Assembly: GCF_029625315.1 (NCBI RefSeq)
Contig: NZ_CP121110.1
Location: 4,182,501 to 4,246,500, forward strand
Reading direction: 5' to 3'
DNA length: 64,000 nucleotides
Origin: Flavobacterium ginsengisoli
GTDB taxonomy: Bacteria; Bacteroidota; Bacteroidia; Flavobacteriales; Flavobacteriaceae
Shown: positions 26,306-36,248 of the stretch, one piece after another
Position numbering within the stretch: position 1 is the stretch's first letter
Layout: every line of letters starts with the position of its first letter
Translations under genes and position numbers: made by a program
Notes under the pieces: generated by a model
Told to the model about the DNA's origin: nothing
The model's database searches: none
What the model saw: the letters and a program-made list of their open reading frames with translations, nothing else

Positions 26306-27067
26306 TTAGCCTTTCAAATAGGCTTCTCTTACTTTTTTGAAAAGGTTTGAAGAATAAACAAACTTTACGATGTCTTTGTTGTCAGTTCTAAAGATTTCCT
26401 CTTTAGTTCCTTGCCAAGCTTTAAGACCTTTCTTTAAGAAAACAATATTCTCACCAATCTCCATTACAGAGTTCATATCGTGAGTATTAATTACGGTTGT
26501 AATGTTGTATTCTTTTGTGATTTCCTGAATTAAGTTGTCAATCAAAGTCGAAGTATTTGGATCTAGACCAGAGTTAGGTTCGTCACAAAACAAATATTTC
26601 GGATTGTTTACAATAGCACGTGCAATAGCCACACGTTTTTGCATACCTCCAGAAATCTCAGAAGGTAATTTTTTGTGAGCGTCAACAAGATTTACTCTTT
26701 CTAAAACAAAGTCAACTCTTTCTTTAATTTGTGCTTTGCTATTATTGGTGAACATTTTTAGCGGGAAAGCTACATTTTCTTCAACTGTCATCGAGTCAAA
26801 TAAAGCACTTCCCTGAAACACCATTCCGATTTCGGTTCTCAAGTCACGTTTTTCGTCTTTGTCCAAATCAGAATAAACTCTTCCGTCAAATTCAATTGTT
26901 CCTGAATCTGGCGTATGAATTCCTAATAATGTTTTTAATAGAACTGTTTTTCCAGATCCACTTTGTCCAATAATCAAGTTGGTTTTTCCTGTTTCAAATA
27001 TTGTTGAAACGCCTTTTAAAACTTTACTATCACCAAATGATTTTTCTATATTTTTTACTTCTATCAT
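26306..27067 (-). CDS. ABC transporter ATPase, MlaF type
   Basis: 253 residues. Walker A GQSGSGKT near residue 37, signature ISGGMQKR near 145, Walker B YLFCDEPNSGLDP, and switch His THDM. The ISGGM signature and adjacency to an MlaE permease indicate the Mla-type phospholipid transport system. Energises lipid movement between membranes in the cytoplasmic membrane complex. Overlaps the MlaE gene by 1 nt. Confidence 0.9.
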   Translation of the reverse strand: MIEVKNIEKSFGDSKVLKGVSTIFETGKTNLIIGQSGSGKTVLLKTLLGIHTPDSGTIEFDGRVYSDLDKDEKRDLRTEIGMVFQGSALFDSMTVEENVAFPLKMFTNNSKAQIKERVDFVLERVNLVDAHKKLPSEISGGMQKRVAIARAIVNNPKYLFCDEPNSGLDPNTSTLIDNLIQEITKEYNITTVINTHDMNSVMEIGENIVFLKKGLKAWQGTKEEIFRTDNKDIVKFVYSSNLFKKVREAYLKG

Positions 27068-27813
27068 TATCCTAATAATAATTGAGTTAATATATAATTA
27101 AAAAGAATGATACAAACTGAAGTCCATACGAATGATGTTGTACTTGCCTTACCAACTTCTAATGCACCACCTTTCATATAATATCCGTGAAAAGATGGAA
27201 TTGTTGCCAATAACATGGCAAAGATTAAAGTTTTAATAAAGGCATAAGTAATATGAAATGGTATGAAATCTTTTTGAGCTCCCATTATAAAATCGGCACC
27301 AGTTGAAAATCCTCCATAAGCACAAGCCATCCAGCCGCCAAAAATTCCTAAAAACATACTAATCCCGATTACAAAAGGATACATTAGTAAAGCGATTATT
27401 TTTGGAAAAACAAGATAGTTTACAGAGTTAACTCCCATAACCTCTAAAGCATCAATTTGTTCTGTAACGCGCATTGTTCCGATACTTGAAGTAATATACG
27501 ATCCCATTTTTCCGGCCATAATTACCGAAATAAAAGTAGGAGCAAACTCCAAGATTACAGATTGGCGTGTAGCAAAACCTATTAAATATTTTGGGATTAG
27601 AGGGTTAGTTAAGTTTAACGCTGTTTGAATGGCAACAACTCCTCCGATGAAAAAAGAGATAAAGCAAACAATTCCAAGTGAATCAATAATAAGATCATCG
27701 ATTTCTTTTAGAATTAGATTTTTCATAACAGGCCATTTAGTCTGTTTATTGAAAATTTCCTTCAGCATTAAAAAATATTTCCCGATTTGGGATAAATAAC
27801 GGATTAGCATCAT
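27067..27813 (-). CDS. MlaE-family permease
   Basis: 248 residues with five or six hydrophobic helices and the MlaE family features EQIDALEVMGVN and FISVIMAGKMGSYITSSIG. Integral membrane partner of the MlaF-type ATPase immediately downstream. The substrate-binding MlaD (MCE) subunit is not encoded next to it. Confidence 0.9.
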   Translation of the reverse strand: MMLIRYLSQIGKYFLMLKEIFNKQTKWPVMKNLILKEIDDLIIDSLGIVCFISFFIGGVVAIQTALNLTNPLIPKYLIGFATRQSVILEFAPTFISVIMAGKMGSYITSSIGTMRVTEQIDALEVMGVNSVNYLVFPKIIALLMYPFVIGISMFLGIFGGWMACAYGGFSTGADFIMGAQKDFIPFHITYAFIKTLIFAMLLATIPSFHGYYMKGGALEVGKASTTSFVWTSVCIILFNYILTQLLLG

Positions 27814-27892
27814 AATTTTTAAATATTGGCTAAATTAAGGATTAGTTTACAGTTTACCGTTTCGGCTTGGCAGTTTTTTAATTTTTTTAAGA

Positions 27893-28740
27893 TTAAAAAA
27901 GCTTTTGTTTCATTTTCTGGAAACGATAATTTCTAATAAATTTAGCTTGTTCTGGTGTTACCAATAAAGGAGTTTTAGCTTTTTTAGCTTTCCAAAAACC
28001 TCTAATGTAGTCTAGAAATAGAAAAGGTTTTTTCTTCATCATTGCCAATTTTGCAGAAGCAATTGAAGTGATCCAAAAACCATATCCTAAAGTATAAAAA
28101 GCTTCGCCTTGTTTATAACGAGCTGTTTTGTTATAATTTGCACCAGTTGGTTTTAAGTGTTTTACATGTAAAGATTCGTCTGTAACAATTTTCCAATCGT
28201 AATACTTGCAAAGCAATTCGTCGACAGTATCCCAACCCATTGCAGGACGTAAACCTCCAATCTGCTGAAAAGTTGCTGCGCGGTATGCTTTTAAAGCACC
28301 GCGAATATGGTCTTTATCAGTAAGGTTTTCCAAAATCCATTCGCCATTTTTATCTATGTAGCAGAATCCGCCAGCCATTCCAACCCTTGGATCTGATTCG
28401 AAATGTTTAATAATGGTTTCAAAATAATTTGGAGGAAAAATTAAATCGCCGTCAATTTTTACAATAATGTCGTAATTAGAATCTAAAGTTTCAAAACCTT
28501 TTTGAAAAGCTTGAATCACTTTACTTCCGGCATATGAATCGCATCTGAAGTTTTATTTACAACAGAGATGTACGGATTCTCTTTTGCAAAACCCAATACA
28601 ACTTCTTCTGTTTTATCAGTCGAATTGTCATTTACAACCACAACTTTTGAAGGCAAAACAGTTTGTGAAACCAATGATTGTAAAGTAAGACCAATGAGAT
28701 CTTGTTCGTTGTGTGCGGGAATGACGATGTAATATTTCAT
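27893..28740 (-). CDS. GT2-family glycosyltransferase, broken by one indel
   Basis: About 282 residues when joined. N-terminal YYIVIPAHNEQDLIG and VVVVNDNSTDKTEEV nucleotide-sugar-binding strands, then IVKIDGDLIFPPNYFE (DGD, divalent metal) in the catalytic half. The frame breaks at 28527-28528: CCGG should be CCGGG, giving HMPGSKVIQAF. Target glycan unknown. Same strand as the methyltransferase and FabH-like gene upstream, so possibly part of a surface-glycolipid cluster. Confidence 0.85.
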
Positions 28741-28778
28741 AAAATTTTCAATTTAAATCCCAATTTTTATAAATTCCA

Positions 28779-28810
28779 AATTCCAATCGAAACGAGTTCA
28801 ATTGGAATTT
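28779..28810 (-). terminator. Probable terminator
   Basis: AAATTCCAAT ... ATTGGAATTT hairpin after the methyltransferase stop; T-rich downstream on the minus strand. Confidence 0.6.
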
Positions 28811-28834
28811 GAGATTTTTTATTAGAATTTGAAG

Positions 28835-29356
28835 TTAAGCTCTCTCAGCTACAACAATATAATATCTTGGAGTGAAGTATCTTAATAAAGGTCTTAAACC
28901 AAACTTTTTTACTGGATGTGTAAATTGTAATCGGTCGGTTATTTTCCAGCCTGTTTTTTCTAAAAGCCAATCCAATTGCCAATCTTCAAATTCATGGTAA
29001 TGTCTGTCCCACATATCTGTCTTCGAACGATATGCTGGCGAAAACCATAAGCGTAACGGAATTGAAATTAGTAATTTATCACATTTTACATTTTGCAAAA
29101 TGGTATATGGATTTAGTAAATGTTCGAAAATCTCAAATGCAGTAAAAACAGTATATTCTTCTGTTTGTAGCGCCTTATGATTGTTGTCTAAATCTTCGCC
29201 TTTTGTATTTTTTACAGTGTATCCATTTTCTTCCATTATTTTAGAGAACGGATTTGGAACTCCAAAATCAAAAATAGTCTCTGATGTGCTAACGTGCTTT
29301 TGTAAAAACTCTAAGGTAAGTTTGAATCTTTTATTCGGAAACGTTTTTTCGTACAT
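28835..29356 (-). CDS. Class I SAM-dependent methyltransferase
   Basis: 173 residues. The glycine motif is degenerate (ETIFDFGVPNPFSKIMEENGYT), but the acidic loop (NTKGEDLD) and VFTAFEIFEHLLNP (motif IV-like EHLLNP) support a methyltransferase fold similar to UbiE/COQ5-type glycolipid methylases. Target unknown. Promoter region contains no obvious box; followed by a terminator. Confidence 0.75.
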   Translation of the reverse strand: MYEKTFPNKRFKLTLEFLQKHVSTSETIFDFGVPNPFSKIMEENGYTVKNTKGEDLDNNHKALQTEEYTVFTAFEIFEHLLNPYTILQNVKCDKLLISIPLRLWFSPAYRSKTDMWDRHYHEFEDWQLDWLLEKTGWKITDRLQFTHPVKKFGLRPLLRYFTPRYYIVVAERA

Positions 29357-29411
29357 AGTTATTGCGAACGAACAATCTCTCGTTCTTGATTTTAATTAGG
29401 TCGCAAATATA

Positions 29412-29449
29412 CTAAAAAAGTCCGCACCTTATAGTGCGGACTTTTTTAG
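29412..29449. terminator. Bidirectional terminator
   Basis: AAAAAAGTCCGCAC-CTTATA-GTGCGGACTTTTTT, a near-perfect hairpin between minus-strand genes. Confidence 0.85.
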
Positions 29450-29497
29450 TTTTCAGTCTCAATCAGAGTTTTCAGTCTATGAAACTGAAAACAGCGA

Positions 29498-30555
29498 CTA
29501 GTATCGGTAAACAAAAGCATTAATGTTCATTCCTGCTCCAACCGAAGCAAAAATAAGAACGTCGCCTTTGTTGATTTCGTGATTTTCTATTTTTCCTTGT
29601 AAAATCAAATCGTATAAAGTAGGAACAGTGGCAACACTACTGTTTCCTAAATCATGAATACTCATTGGCATAATATCTTTTGGAGGTGTTTTATCGTAAA
29701 GTTTGTAGAAACGTTCGATAATTGCTTCGTCCATTTTTTCGTTTGCTTGGTGAATCAGGATTTTTTTGACTTCATCAATTGAAATACCGCTTTTATCTAA
29801 GCAACTTTTCATGGCGCATGGAACATTGCTTAAAGCAAATTCGTAGATTTTACGTCCGTACATTTTGATGTATTTAATGTCTGGATCTAAATCTGGATTA
29901 TAAGATTTTCCGAAGAAAAGATAATTGGCTTCATCATTGGCGAAAGTGGCGCTCTCATAAGATAGTAATCCAGTTTCATCTGTTGATGCTTCTAAAATTG
30001 AAACTCCAGCTCCGTCAGAGTAAATCATAGAATCACGATCATGATCATCAACAACTCTAGATAGGGTCTCGGCTCCAATTACCATAACCCTTTTTGCCAT
30101 TCCAGATTTGATAAAAGCGTTTGCTTGCAATACGCCTTCAATCCATCCAGGGCATCCAAAAAGAATATCGTAAGCCACACATTTAGGATTTTTGATTCCT
30201 AATTTGTTTTTCACACGAGTTGCTAAGCTTGGCAAAACATCTGTTTGATGTGTTCCTGTTTTTACGTCACCAAAATTATGGGCGAAAATAATATAGTCTA
30301 GAGTTTCGGCATCTATTCCTGCATTTGCAATTGCTTTTTGTGCAAAGAAAAAGCTAAATCAGAAGCATTATATTGAGGTTCGGCATAACGACGGTTTTGG
30401 ATTCCAGTGATGCCTTTAAATTTTTTAATTACAACTTCATTCGGGTAACCAAAAGGAGTTCCATCCTCATTTAAAAAAACATGTTTATCAAAATCTGTGT
30501 TTTTTACTTCTAGATTAGGAATATAGCTCCCAATACCAATAATTTTTATTTTCAT
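29498..30555 (-). CDS. FabH-like 3-oxoacyl-ACP synthase III family protein, broken by one indel
   Basis: About 352 residues when joined. Thiolase fold with active-site Cys (YDILFGCPGWIEG), His (LIHQANEKMDEA) and Asn (DLGNSSVATVP), the FabH catalytic triad. Condenses an acyl-CoA or acyl-ACP starter with malonyl-ACP, or makes a specialised ketone/lipid. The frame breaks at 30348-30352: the T-run (minus strand) lost one T, and repair gives AFFFAQKAIANAGIDAETL. Longer sequence than typical FabH suggests a specialised lipid, but this is inference. Confidence 0.85.
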
Positions 30556-30604
30556 TTTTTCCCTTAATTATCCGATAAATTTATTGCTAATGTATAAATA
30601 ATAT

Positions 30605-30620
30605 TATGATAACTATCATA
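30605..30620. promoter_or_regulatory. Inverted repeat TATGATA-AC-TATCATA (putative operator)
   Basis: 7-bp arms around AC (8-bp if the flanking T/A are included), about 50 bp before the FabH-like start. Typical length for a dimeric regulator site. Confidence 0.5.
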
Positions 30621-30629
30621 AAAAATAGT

Positions 30630-30639
30630 ATGCATGCAT
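30630..30639. promoter_or_regulatory. Palindrome ATGCATGCAT (putative operator)
   Basis: Second copy of the palindrome found at 21555; 75 bp before the FabH-like start. Confidence 0.5.
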
Positions 30640-30914
30640 ATAATTGTGAAAAAACGATTTTTAAGTTGATATATTGTTTTTTTTCTAATGATTTTTTAAT
30701 ATTTCCTAGATTTCAAACGATTGAAATAGTTTTTAGGACTGATTTTTTTTTCGGTGTAATGTTTATTTTATTGAAATAATTTCACAAAAGATTAGCAGAA
30801 AGTTATGTTTCTTTAAATCAGATTTCTTCTTTAGTCTTTTGTTTGAAGAAAGTTTAAAGTTTCAGGTTTAAAGTAGCAATCATAAATGGAAACTTAAAAA
30901 CCAAAACAAAAAAT

Positions 30915-30947
30915 AAACCCGACAGGTTTTTGAAATCTGTCGGGTTT
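30915..30947 (-). terminator. Terminator of gcvP
   Basis: AAACCCGACAG ... CTGTCGGGTTT hairpin just past the gcvP stop on the minus strand. Confidence 0.8.
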
Positions 30948-30969
30948 GGATATTTATAAAAGCTAATTC

Positions 30970-33820
30970 TTAGCTTTCCATGTAAGCTTCAATAGGAGCA
31001 CAGCCGCAAACTAAGTTTCTGTCACCATAAGCATCATCAACACGACGAACAGATGGCCAGAATTTATTATCTGCGATGTAATCTAATGGATAAGTCGCTG
31101 TTTCTCTTGAGTAAGGGAAATCCCAAGTATCAGAAGTTAACATTGCTAATGTATGAGGTGCATTTTTCAATACATTGTTTTTGTCATCAGCAGTTGCGCC
31201 TTCAATCTCTTTTCTGATTGAAATAAGTGCATCACAGAAACGATCTAACTCAGCTAAATCTTCAGATTCAGTTGGTTCGATCATTAAAGTTCCAGCAACT
31301 GGGAAAGAAACCGTTGGAGCGTGGAAACCGTAATCCATTAAACGTTTTGCGATATCACCAACTTCGATTCCGTTTTCTTTAAATGCACGGCAATCTAAAA
31401 TCATTTCGTGAGCTGCTCTTCCGCATTCTCCAGTATAAAGAATTGGGTAGTGACCTTCAAAACGAGATTTCATATAGTTGGCATTCAAGATTGCGTGTTC
31501 TGTTGCACTTTTTAATCCTTCAGCTCCCATCATTGTAATGTAGCCATAAGAGATTAAACATACTAAAGCAGATCCGTAAGGAGCAGATGAAATAGCTGTA
31601 ATCGCTTGTTCACCACCTACTTTTAAGATTGGGTTTGTTGGCAAGAACGGAACTAATTTTTCGTTCACACAAATTGGTCCAACTCCAGGTCCACCACCAC
31701 CGTGAGGAATAGCGAATGTTTTGTGTAAGTTTAAGTGACAAACGTCAGCGCCAATTGTAGCAGGATTTGTTAATCCAACTTGCGCGTTCATGTTTGCACC
31801 ATCCATATATACTAAACCACCATTATCGTGGATTAATTTTGTAATTTCAATAATTGAAGATTCGAAAACTCCGTGAGTAGAAGGGTACGTTACCATTAAA
31901 CAAGATAAATCATCTTTGTGCTCAATCGCTTTTTCTCTTAAATCTTCTACGTCAATATTTCCTTCTGGAGTTGTTTTAGTAACGATAATTTTCATTCCCG
32001 CCATCGCAGCAGAAGCAGGATTTGTTCCGTGAGCCGATGAAGGAATCAAACACACATTACGGTGCCCTTCGTTTCTTGACATGTGGTAAGCACGAATCGC
32101 CATTAAACCAGCATACTCTCCTTGAGCTCCTGAGTTTGGCTGTAATGTTGTTCCAGCAAAACCAGTAATTACATTTAATTGTTGCTCTAATTTTTTAAGC
32201 ATTGTAATGTACCCTTCAGCTTGCTCAACTGGTGCAAACGGGTGAATGCTGTTCCAGTTTGGCATTGAAAGAGGCAACATTTCTGAAGTCGCATTTAATT
32301 TCATTGTACAAGAACCTAAAGAAATCATAGAATGATTTAATGATAAATCTTTACGCTCTAATTTTTTGATGTAACGCATCAATTGGCTTTCTGAATGATG
32401 ATTGTTGAAAACATCATGCGTTAAGAAAGAAGAAGTTCTTTCTAATGAAGCCGGTAATTGACTAGTTTCAGTTAATTTAGAAACCGTAACAGTTTCTTTT
32501 CCTAAAGCTTCAGCAAAAATCGCAACGATTTGGTTGATGTCGGCAATAGAAGTTGTTTCGTTTAATGATATTGAAACTGAGTTAGCATCAGGATAGAAGA
32601 AGTTTACTTCGTTTTTCTCAGCAATAGCTTTTACTTTTTGAGCATCTGCTTTTACCAAAATAGTATCAAAATAAGCTGAGTTAATTTGAGAAACTCCAAT
32701 TTTATTTAAAGCCTCAGCAGTAGTAACCGCCGATGCATGAACTTTATTTGCAATGTATTTTAAACCTTCTGGTCCGTGATAAACCGCATACATTCCAGCC
32801 ATAACTGCTAATAAAACCTGAGCAGTACAAATGTTAGAAGTTGCTTTTTCACGTTTAATGTGTTGTTCACGAGTTCCTAAAGCCATACGTAAAGCACGAT
32901 TTCCATTTGTATCAACAGAAACTCCAATAATACGACCCGGCATAGAACGTTTGTATTCGTCTTTAGTTGCAAAGTAAGCTGCGTGAGGACCACCGTAACC
33001 CATTGGTACACCAAAACGTTGAGTAGTTCCAACCACAACTGCAGCACCCATTTCTCCTGGAGAAGTTAAAGCGACTAATGATAAAATATCAGCAAGCAAA
33101 GGCAACTTTAATTTCGTTTTCTTTTGCCTTAGCAACAAAAGCACTATAATCATTTACTTGACCGTATTTTCCTGGGTATTGTAAAATAGCTCCGAAAAAT
33201 TCATTTGAAAAATCAAATGTTTCGTGGTTTCCAATAACCAATTCAATTCCAATTGGAGTTGAACGTGTTTGCAAAACAGACAAAGTTTGTGGTAGAATTT
33301 CTTCAGAAACGAAGAATTTATGAGTATTGTTTTTCTTTTGATCTCTTGTACGAACGTCAAATAATAACGCCATTGCTTCTGCGGCAGCAGTTCCTTCATC
33401 TAGTAAAGATGCGTTTGCGATTTCCATTCCTGTTAATTCGATAACAGTAGTTTGGAAATTCAATATTGCTTCCAAACGACCTTGAGCAATTTCTGCTTGG
33501 TAAGGCGTGTAAGCTGTATACCATCCTGGATTTTCGAAGATATTTCTCTGAATTGGAGCCGGAACGATAGTTGGATGATAACCCAAACCAATATAAGATT
33601 TGAATACTTTGTTTTTTCTTCCTAATTCTTGAATGTGATTTGCAAATTCGTACTCGGTCATCGCAGGATCTAAATTCAAAGGTGCTTTTAAACGAATGTC
33701 ATCTGGAAGGGTTTCATAAACAAGTCGCTCGATCGAGTCAACTCCAATAGTTTTCAGCATATGCTGAAGATCAGTTTCTCTTGGACCAATGTGTCTTAAA
33801 GCAAAAGCATCTGTTTTCAT
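30970..33820 (-). CDS. gcvP: Glycine dehydrogenase (decarboxylating), P protein, broken by one indel
   Basis: About 949 residues when joined, normal for the fused P protein. Catalyses PLP-dependent glycine decarboxylation onto the H-protein lipoamide. N-terminal [10 protein letters not shown]; glycine-rich [15 protein letters not shown]-Lys context [24 protein letters not shown]-terminal [10 protein letters not shown]. The frame breaks near 33094: GCTTGCTG should read GCTGCTG, giving [14 protein letters not shown]. No gcvT or gcvH is adjacent. Confidence 0.92.
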
Positions 33821-34004
33821 GTAGCTATCTAAGTTTTTTTAATTAATGTGCTCGTACACCATTTTATGGTACGAATCACATTTAAAAGTAAATGTGTTGT
33901 TTTTTTGTGGCGCAAAATTAAGTATTATTACTAATTTAATAGGTATTTTTAACTTCATTTTTTATCAAATTTATAATCAAATACTTGGTTTGTTAATAAA
34001 ATAT

Positions 34005-34012
34005 TAGATTTG
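34005..34012 (+). promoter_or_regulatory. -7 box 4 nt before the UbiA-like start
   Basis: TAGATTTG followed by four bases and ATG; a TTG at 33985 is at about -33 spacing. Probable leaderless promoter. Confidence 0.55.
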
Positions 34013-34016
34013 GGGT

Positions 34017-34829
34017 ATGATAGTATCAAAACGCATCTTAGATTTTTATCTAAATAGCAGTATTCATGTGGCTTTATCTTGTTACGCTCTTGTACGAATT
34101 ACGTTTCATGTATTTCATATTCAATATGATGAGCCGATGGCACTTTTTGTTTTTTTTGGCACAATTGTAGGATATAATTTCGTAAAATATGATGCGCTGG
34201 TTCGCGTAAAGAAAAATCAAATAGGAACGCGACTAAAAATTATAGCCGTTTTGAGTTTTATTTCGCTGATTTTGGTTGGATATTATTTTTTCCATTTAAA
34301 GCGAATTACCCAAATTGTCTCCGTTGGAATTTTTGCCATAACTGCACTTTATACATTACCATTTTTTCCAAACCGAAAAAATGCCAGGAATTGGGCTGGC
34401 GTAAAAATTTACATTGTAGCGCTTTGTTGGGTTGGAGCAACTTTAGTTTTACCCTTAATAAATGCCGAAATTCCATTTACAACAGATTTCTTTATCAAAT
34501 GTATTCAGCGATTTATATTGGTTTTTGTGTTGATTTTGGTTTTTGAAATTCTGGATCTCGCAAATGATGACCCGCATCTTCAAACCGTTCCGCAGACAAT
34601 TGGCGTTAAGAAAACCAAACTTTTAGGATTTCTATTATTGATTCCGTTTTGGTTTTTAGAAGTTTTTATTTCAACGTTCAATTATCACGATGCGATTATA
34701 AATCTTATCATGGTCATTATGCTGATGTTGTTTATTGCATTTGCCAATCCAAATCGTTCCAAATATTATACTTCTTTTTGGGTAGAAAGTGTACCTATTT
34801 TTTGGTGGTTGATGATTCTTTATCTGTAA
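34017..34829 (+). CDS. UbiA-like polytopic membrane protein
   Basis: 270 residues, about seven to eight hydrophobic helices. ILDLANDDPHLQTVPQTIG resembles the second Asp-rich motif of UbiA prenyltransferases (DxxxD variants), and the first (NFVKYDALV) is at the expected place but weak. Possibly prenylates an aromatic or quinone precursor; could also be an unknown relative. Isolated gene; the structured element lies 11 nt after its stop. Confidence 0.6.
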   Translation: MIVSKRILDFYLNSSIHVALSCYALVRITFHVFHIQYDEPMALFVFFGTIVGYNFVKYDALVRVKKNQIGTRLKIIAVLSFISLILVGYYFFHLKRITQIVSVGIFAITALYTLPFFPNRKNARNWAGVKIYIVALCWVGATLVLPLINAEIPFTTDFFIKCIQRFILVFVLILVFEILDLANDDPHLQTVPQTIGVKKTKLLGFLLLIPFWFLEVFISTFNYHDAIINLIMVIMLMLFIAFANPNRSKYYTSFWVESVPIFWWLMILYL

Positions 34830-34839
34830 AAATATTTAT

Positions 34840-34953
34840 GGCGTGCCCCCGATAATGCAAGCGGGCAAAATTACTTTGCGCTTATTCGCCCGCCTGTATT
34901 ATCGGGGTCGGGCTATCCGCGCTACTTCGGTAGCCAGCTCCTATCCCTCACGC
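34840..34953. ncRNA. Structured repeat element, copy 2
   Basis: GGCGTG ... CTCACGC closing stem, long stem CCCCGATAAT...ATTATCGGGG plus GCGGGC/GCCCGC, and GCTACTTCGGTAGC hairpin near the 3' end. The 3' half matches copy 1 (17537) closely while the long stem is a different sequence with pairing kept. Located 11 nt after the UbiA-like stop. Confidence 0.6.
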
Positions 34954-35012
34954 AACCGTAAAACGAGAAGATTCATTTTCAAAAGAAAATTTTATGAATT
35001 ATTAAATTTTGG

Positions 35013-35137
35013 ATTGCTCCAGCTTTAGCTGGAGGTAAAAAAAGTCTTCAATAAGGGTTTTAACTAAATGACAAAGTTTGGCTAACGCCAAGAAACAATC
35101 TGTCATAATTTATCCTCCAGCTAAAGCTGTAGGCAAT
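35013..35137. repeat. Inverted repeat with CCAGCTTTAGCTGGAGG arms
   Basis: Arm pair near 35018-35035 and 35112-35131 (CCAGCTTTAGCTGGAGG / CCTCCAGCTAAAGCTG), with about 75 bp between that includes TTGGCTAACGCCAA, itself a small palindrome. A dispersed hairpin element by appearance. Confidence 0.75.
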
Positions 35138-35188
35138 TAAAATGTTTTTTTGAAATCTGCTCAAATCTGCTAAATCTGCGAGAGAAAA

Positions 35189-35584
35189 TTATTTGGTTTT
35201 CTGTTCCGCCAAAGCTTTATTCAAATCTGCTTTAGCCTCATTTAGCTTTTTCCTTTTTTTGTCGATTTTTTCTTTGCTTTCATTGTCTTTAATAGCTTTG
35301 TTCAACTCGGCTGTTCTTTCATTTACTTCTTGCTGTTTCTCTTTTACTTTTTTGTCAAGATCTTTATTCACTGTTTTTGTAGTGCAGTTTTTCTTGGTTT
35401 GCGCAATAGCCTTTTCAACACCTTTTATCTGATTTTGATTTCCAGCTTTTTTCGCAGTGACTAATTTTGTATTTAATTCACATAATTTTCTTTCGCATCC
35501 TTTTAAAGTGGTGCAGTTACTTTGAGAAAATCCAACAAAAGAAATGGTAAAAAGAAGTATAGTTAATATCGTTTTTACTTTCAT
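35189..35584 (-). CDS. DUF1090/YqjC-like secreted coiled-coil protein
   Basis: 131 residues. Signal peptide residues 1-19 (VGFSQ), two cysteines near the mature N-terminus (TLKGCERKLCEL) and a third later, then a Lys/Glu-rich coiled coil (KVKEKQQEVNERTAELNKA). This pattern fits DUF1090 (E. coli YqjC), a periplasmic protein of unknown role. Monocistronic. Confidence 0.75.
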   Translation of the reverse strand: MKVKTILTILLFTISFVGFSQSNCTTLKGCERKLCELNTKLVTAKKAGNQNQIKGVEKAIAQTKKNCTTKTVNKDLDKKVKEKQQEVNERTAELNKAIKDNESKEKIDKKRKKLNEAKADLNKALAEQKTK

Positions 35585-35649
35585 AAGTATATTTTTTATT
35601 TGTAATTAATTCGTTTTAAGAATAATACTTATAAAGTTAAATAATTTAT

Positions 35650-36105
35650 CTAAACGTACTTCTCTGAAACCGCTTTTAAAATTTTATTTCTTTCTAAAAG
35701 AAAATTCGTCAAATGTTTTTTCAAAAACAAAACATCAAATAATTTTCCAAATATCCCAAACGGAGTTTTATATTGCAATTTATCTTTCATGATTGTAAAA
35801 CCATTTTCTTCATCGAAAAAATGCTCATGTTTGAAAAATTTGAATTTACCTTTTTCCATTTCATCTACAAAATAATCATAAAAATTCATTGCAGTAATTC
35901 GGCTTTTGTGCGTGATATAAAATCCGAAATGTTTACCGCGCCAGGTTACCGTTTCGTTTAAATTTATTAAACCAGATGTTATTCCAGCAATCGCTTTTTC
36001 TTTTGAAGGACTAGCAGATTGTTGGTGAATATCGATATTCCTTGAGACATCAAAAACGATTTGTTTCGAAGCGTTTATTTTAGTTATGAGATTTATTGTT
36101 GTCAT
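35650..36105 (-). CDS. SRPBCC-fold ligand-binding protein
   Basis: 151 residues from the internal ATG at 36105. The longer open frame upstream runs into a dispersed repeat and is unlikely. START/SRPBCC-type core: KINASKQIVFDVSRNID, ETVTWRGKHFGFYITHKSRIT, MKDKLQYKTPFGIFGKLFD. Binds a hydrophobic ligand or acts with the neighbouring oxidoreductase. Same strand and probable regulon as the TIGR01777 and YqjF-type genes, although a 144-bp repeat-containing gap separates it from TIGR01777. Confidence 0.75.
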   Translation of the reverse strand: MTTINLITKINASKQIVFDVSRNIDIHQQSASPSKEKAIAGITSGLINLNETVTWRGKHFGFYITHKSRITAMNFYDYFVDEMEKGKFKFFKHEHFFDEENGFTIMKDKLQYKTPFGIFGKLFDVLFLKKHLTNFLLERNKILKAVSEKYV

Positions 36106-36133
36106 TGGTTTAAGTTTTTCTTTGTGTAATCTT

Positions 36134-36232
36134 GTCATCCCGAGGAACGAGGGATCACACTAGGAACTCCGCAATTTATATCGACAATTCTTTGTCGAGC
36201 TTCGTGTGTGATCCTTCCTCCGTCAGGATGAC
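36134..36232. repeat. Dispersed inverted repeat, GTCATCC family, copy 2
   Basis: GTCATCCCGAGGA... and ...AGGATGAC ends, with inner GGGATCACAC / GTGTGTGATCC arms. Matches the element at 12946-13043. Lies between two genes of the same strand. Confidence 0.8.
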
Positions 36233-36248
36233 AAAAATGCACATTGTT

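Larger units (their letters stand above)
30556..30969. other. Intergenic region with two palindromes
   Basis: 414 bp without a gene. Contains TATGATAACTATCATA (30605-30620), ATGCATGCAT (30630-30639), and the gcvP terminator at 30915-30947. Confidence 0.6.
34830..35188. other. Intergenic region with two repeat elements
   Basis: 359 bp with no gene: structured element copy 2 (34840-34953) and a CCAGCTTTAGCTGGAGG inverted repeat pair (35013-35137). Confidence 0.6.
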
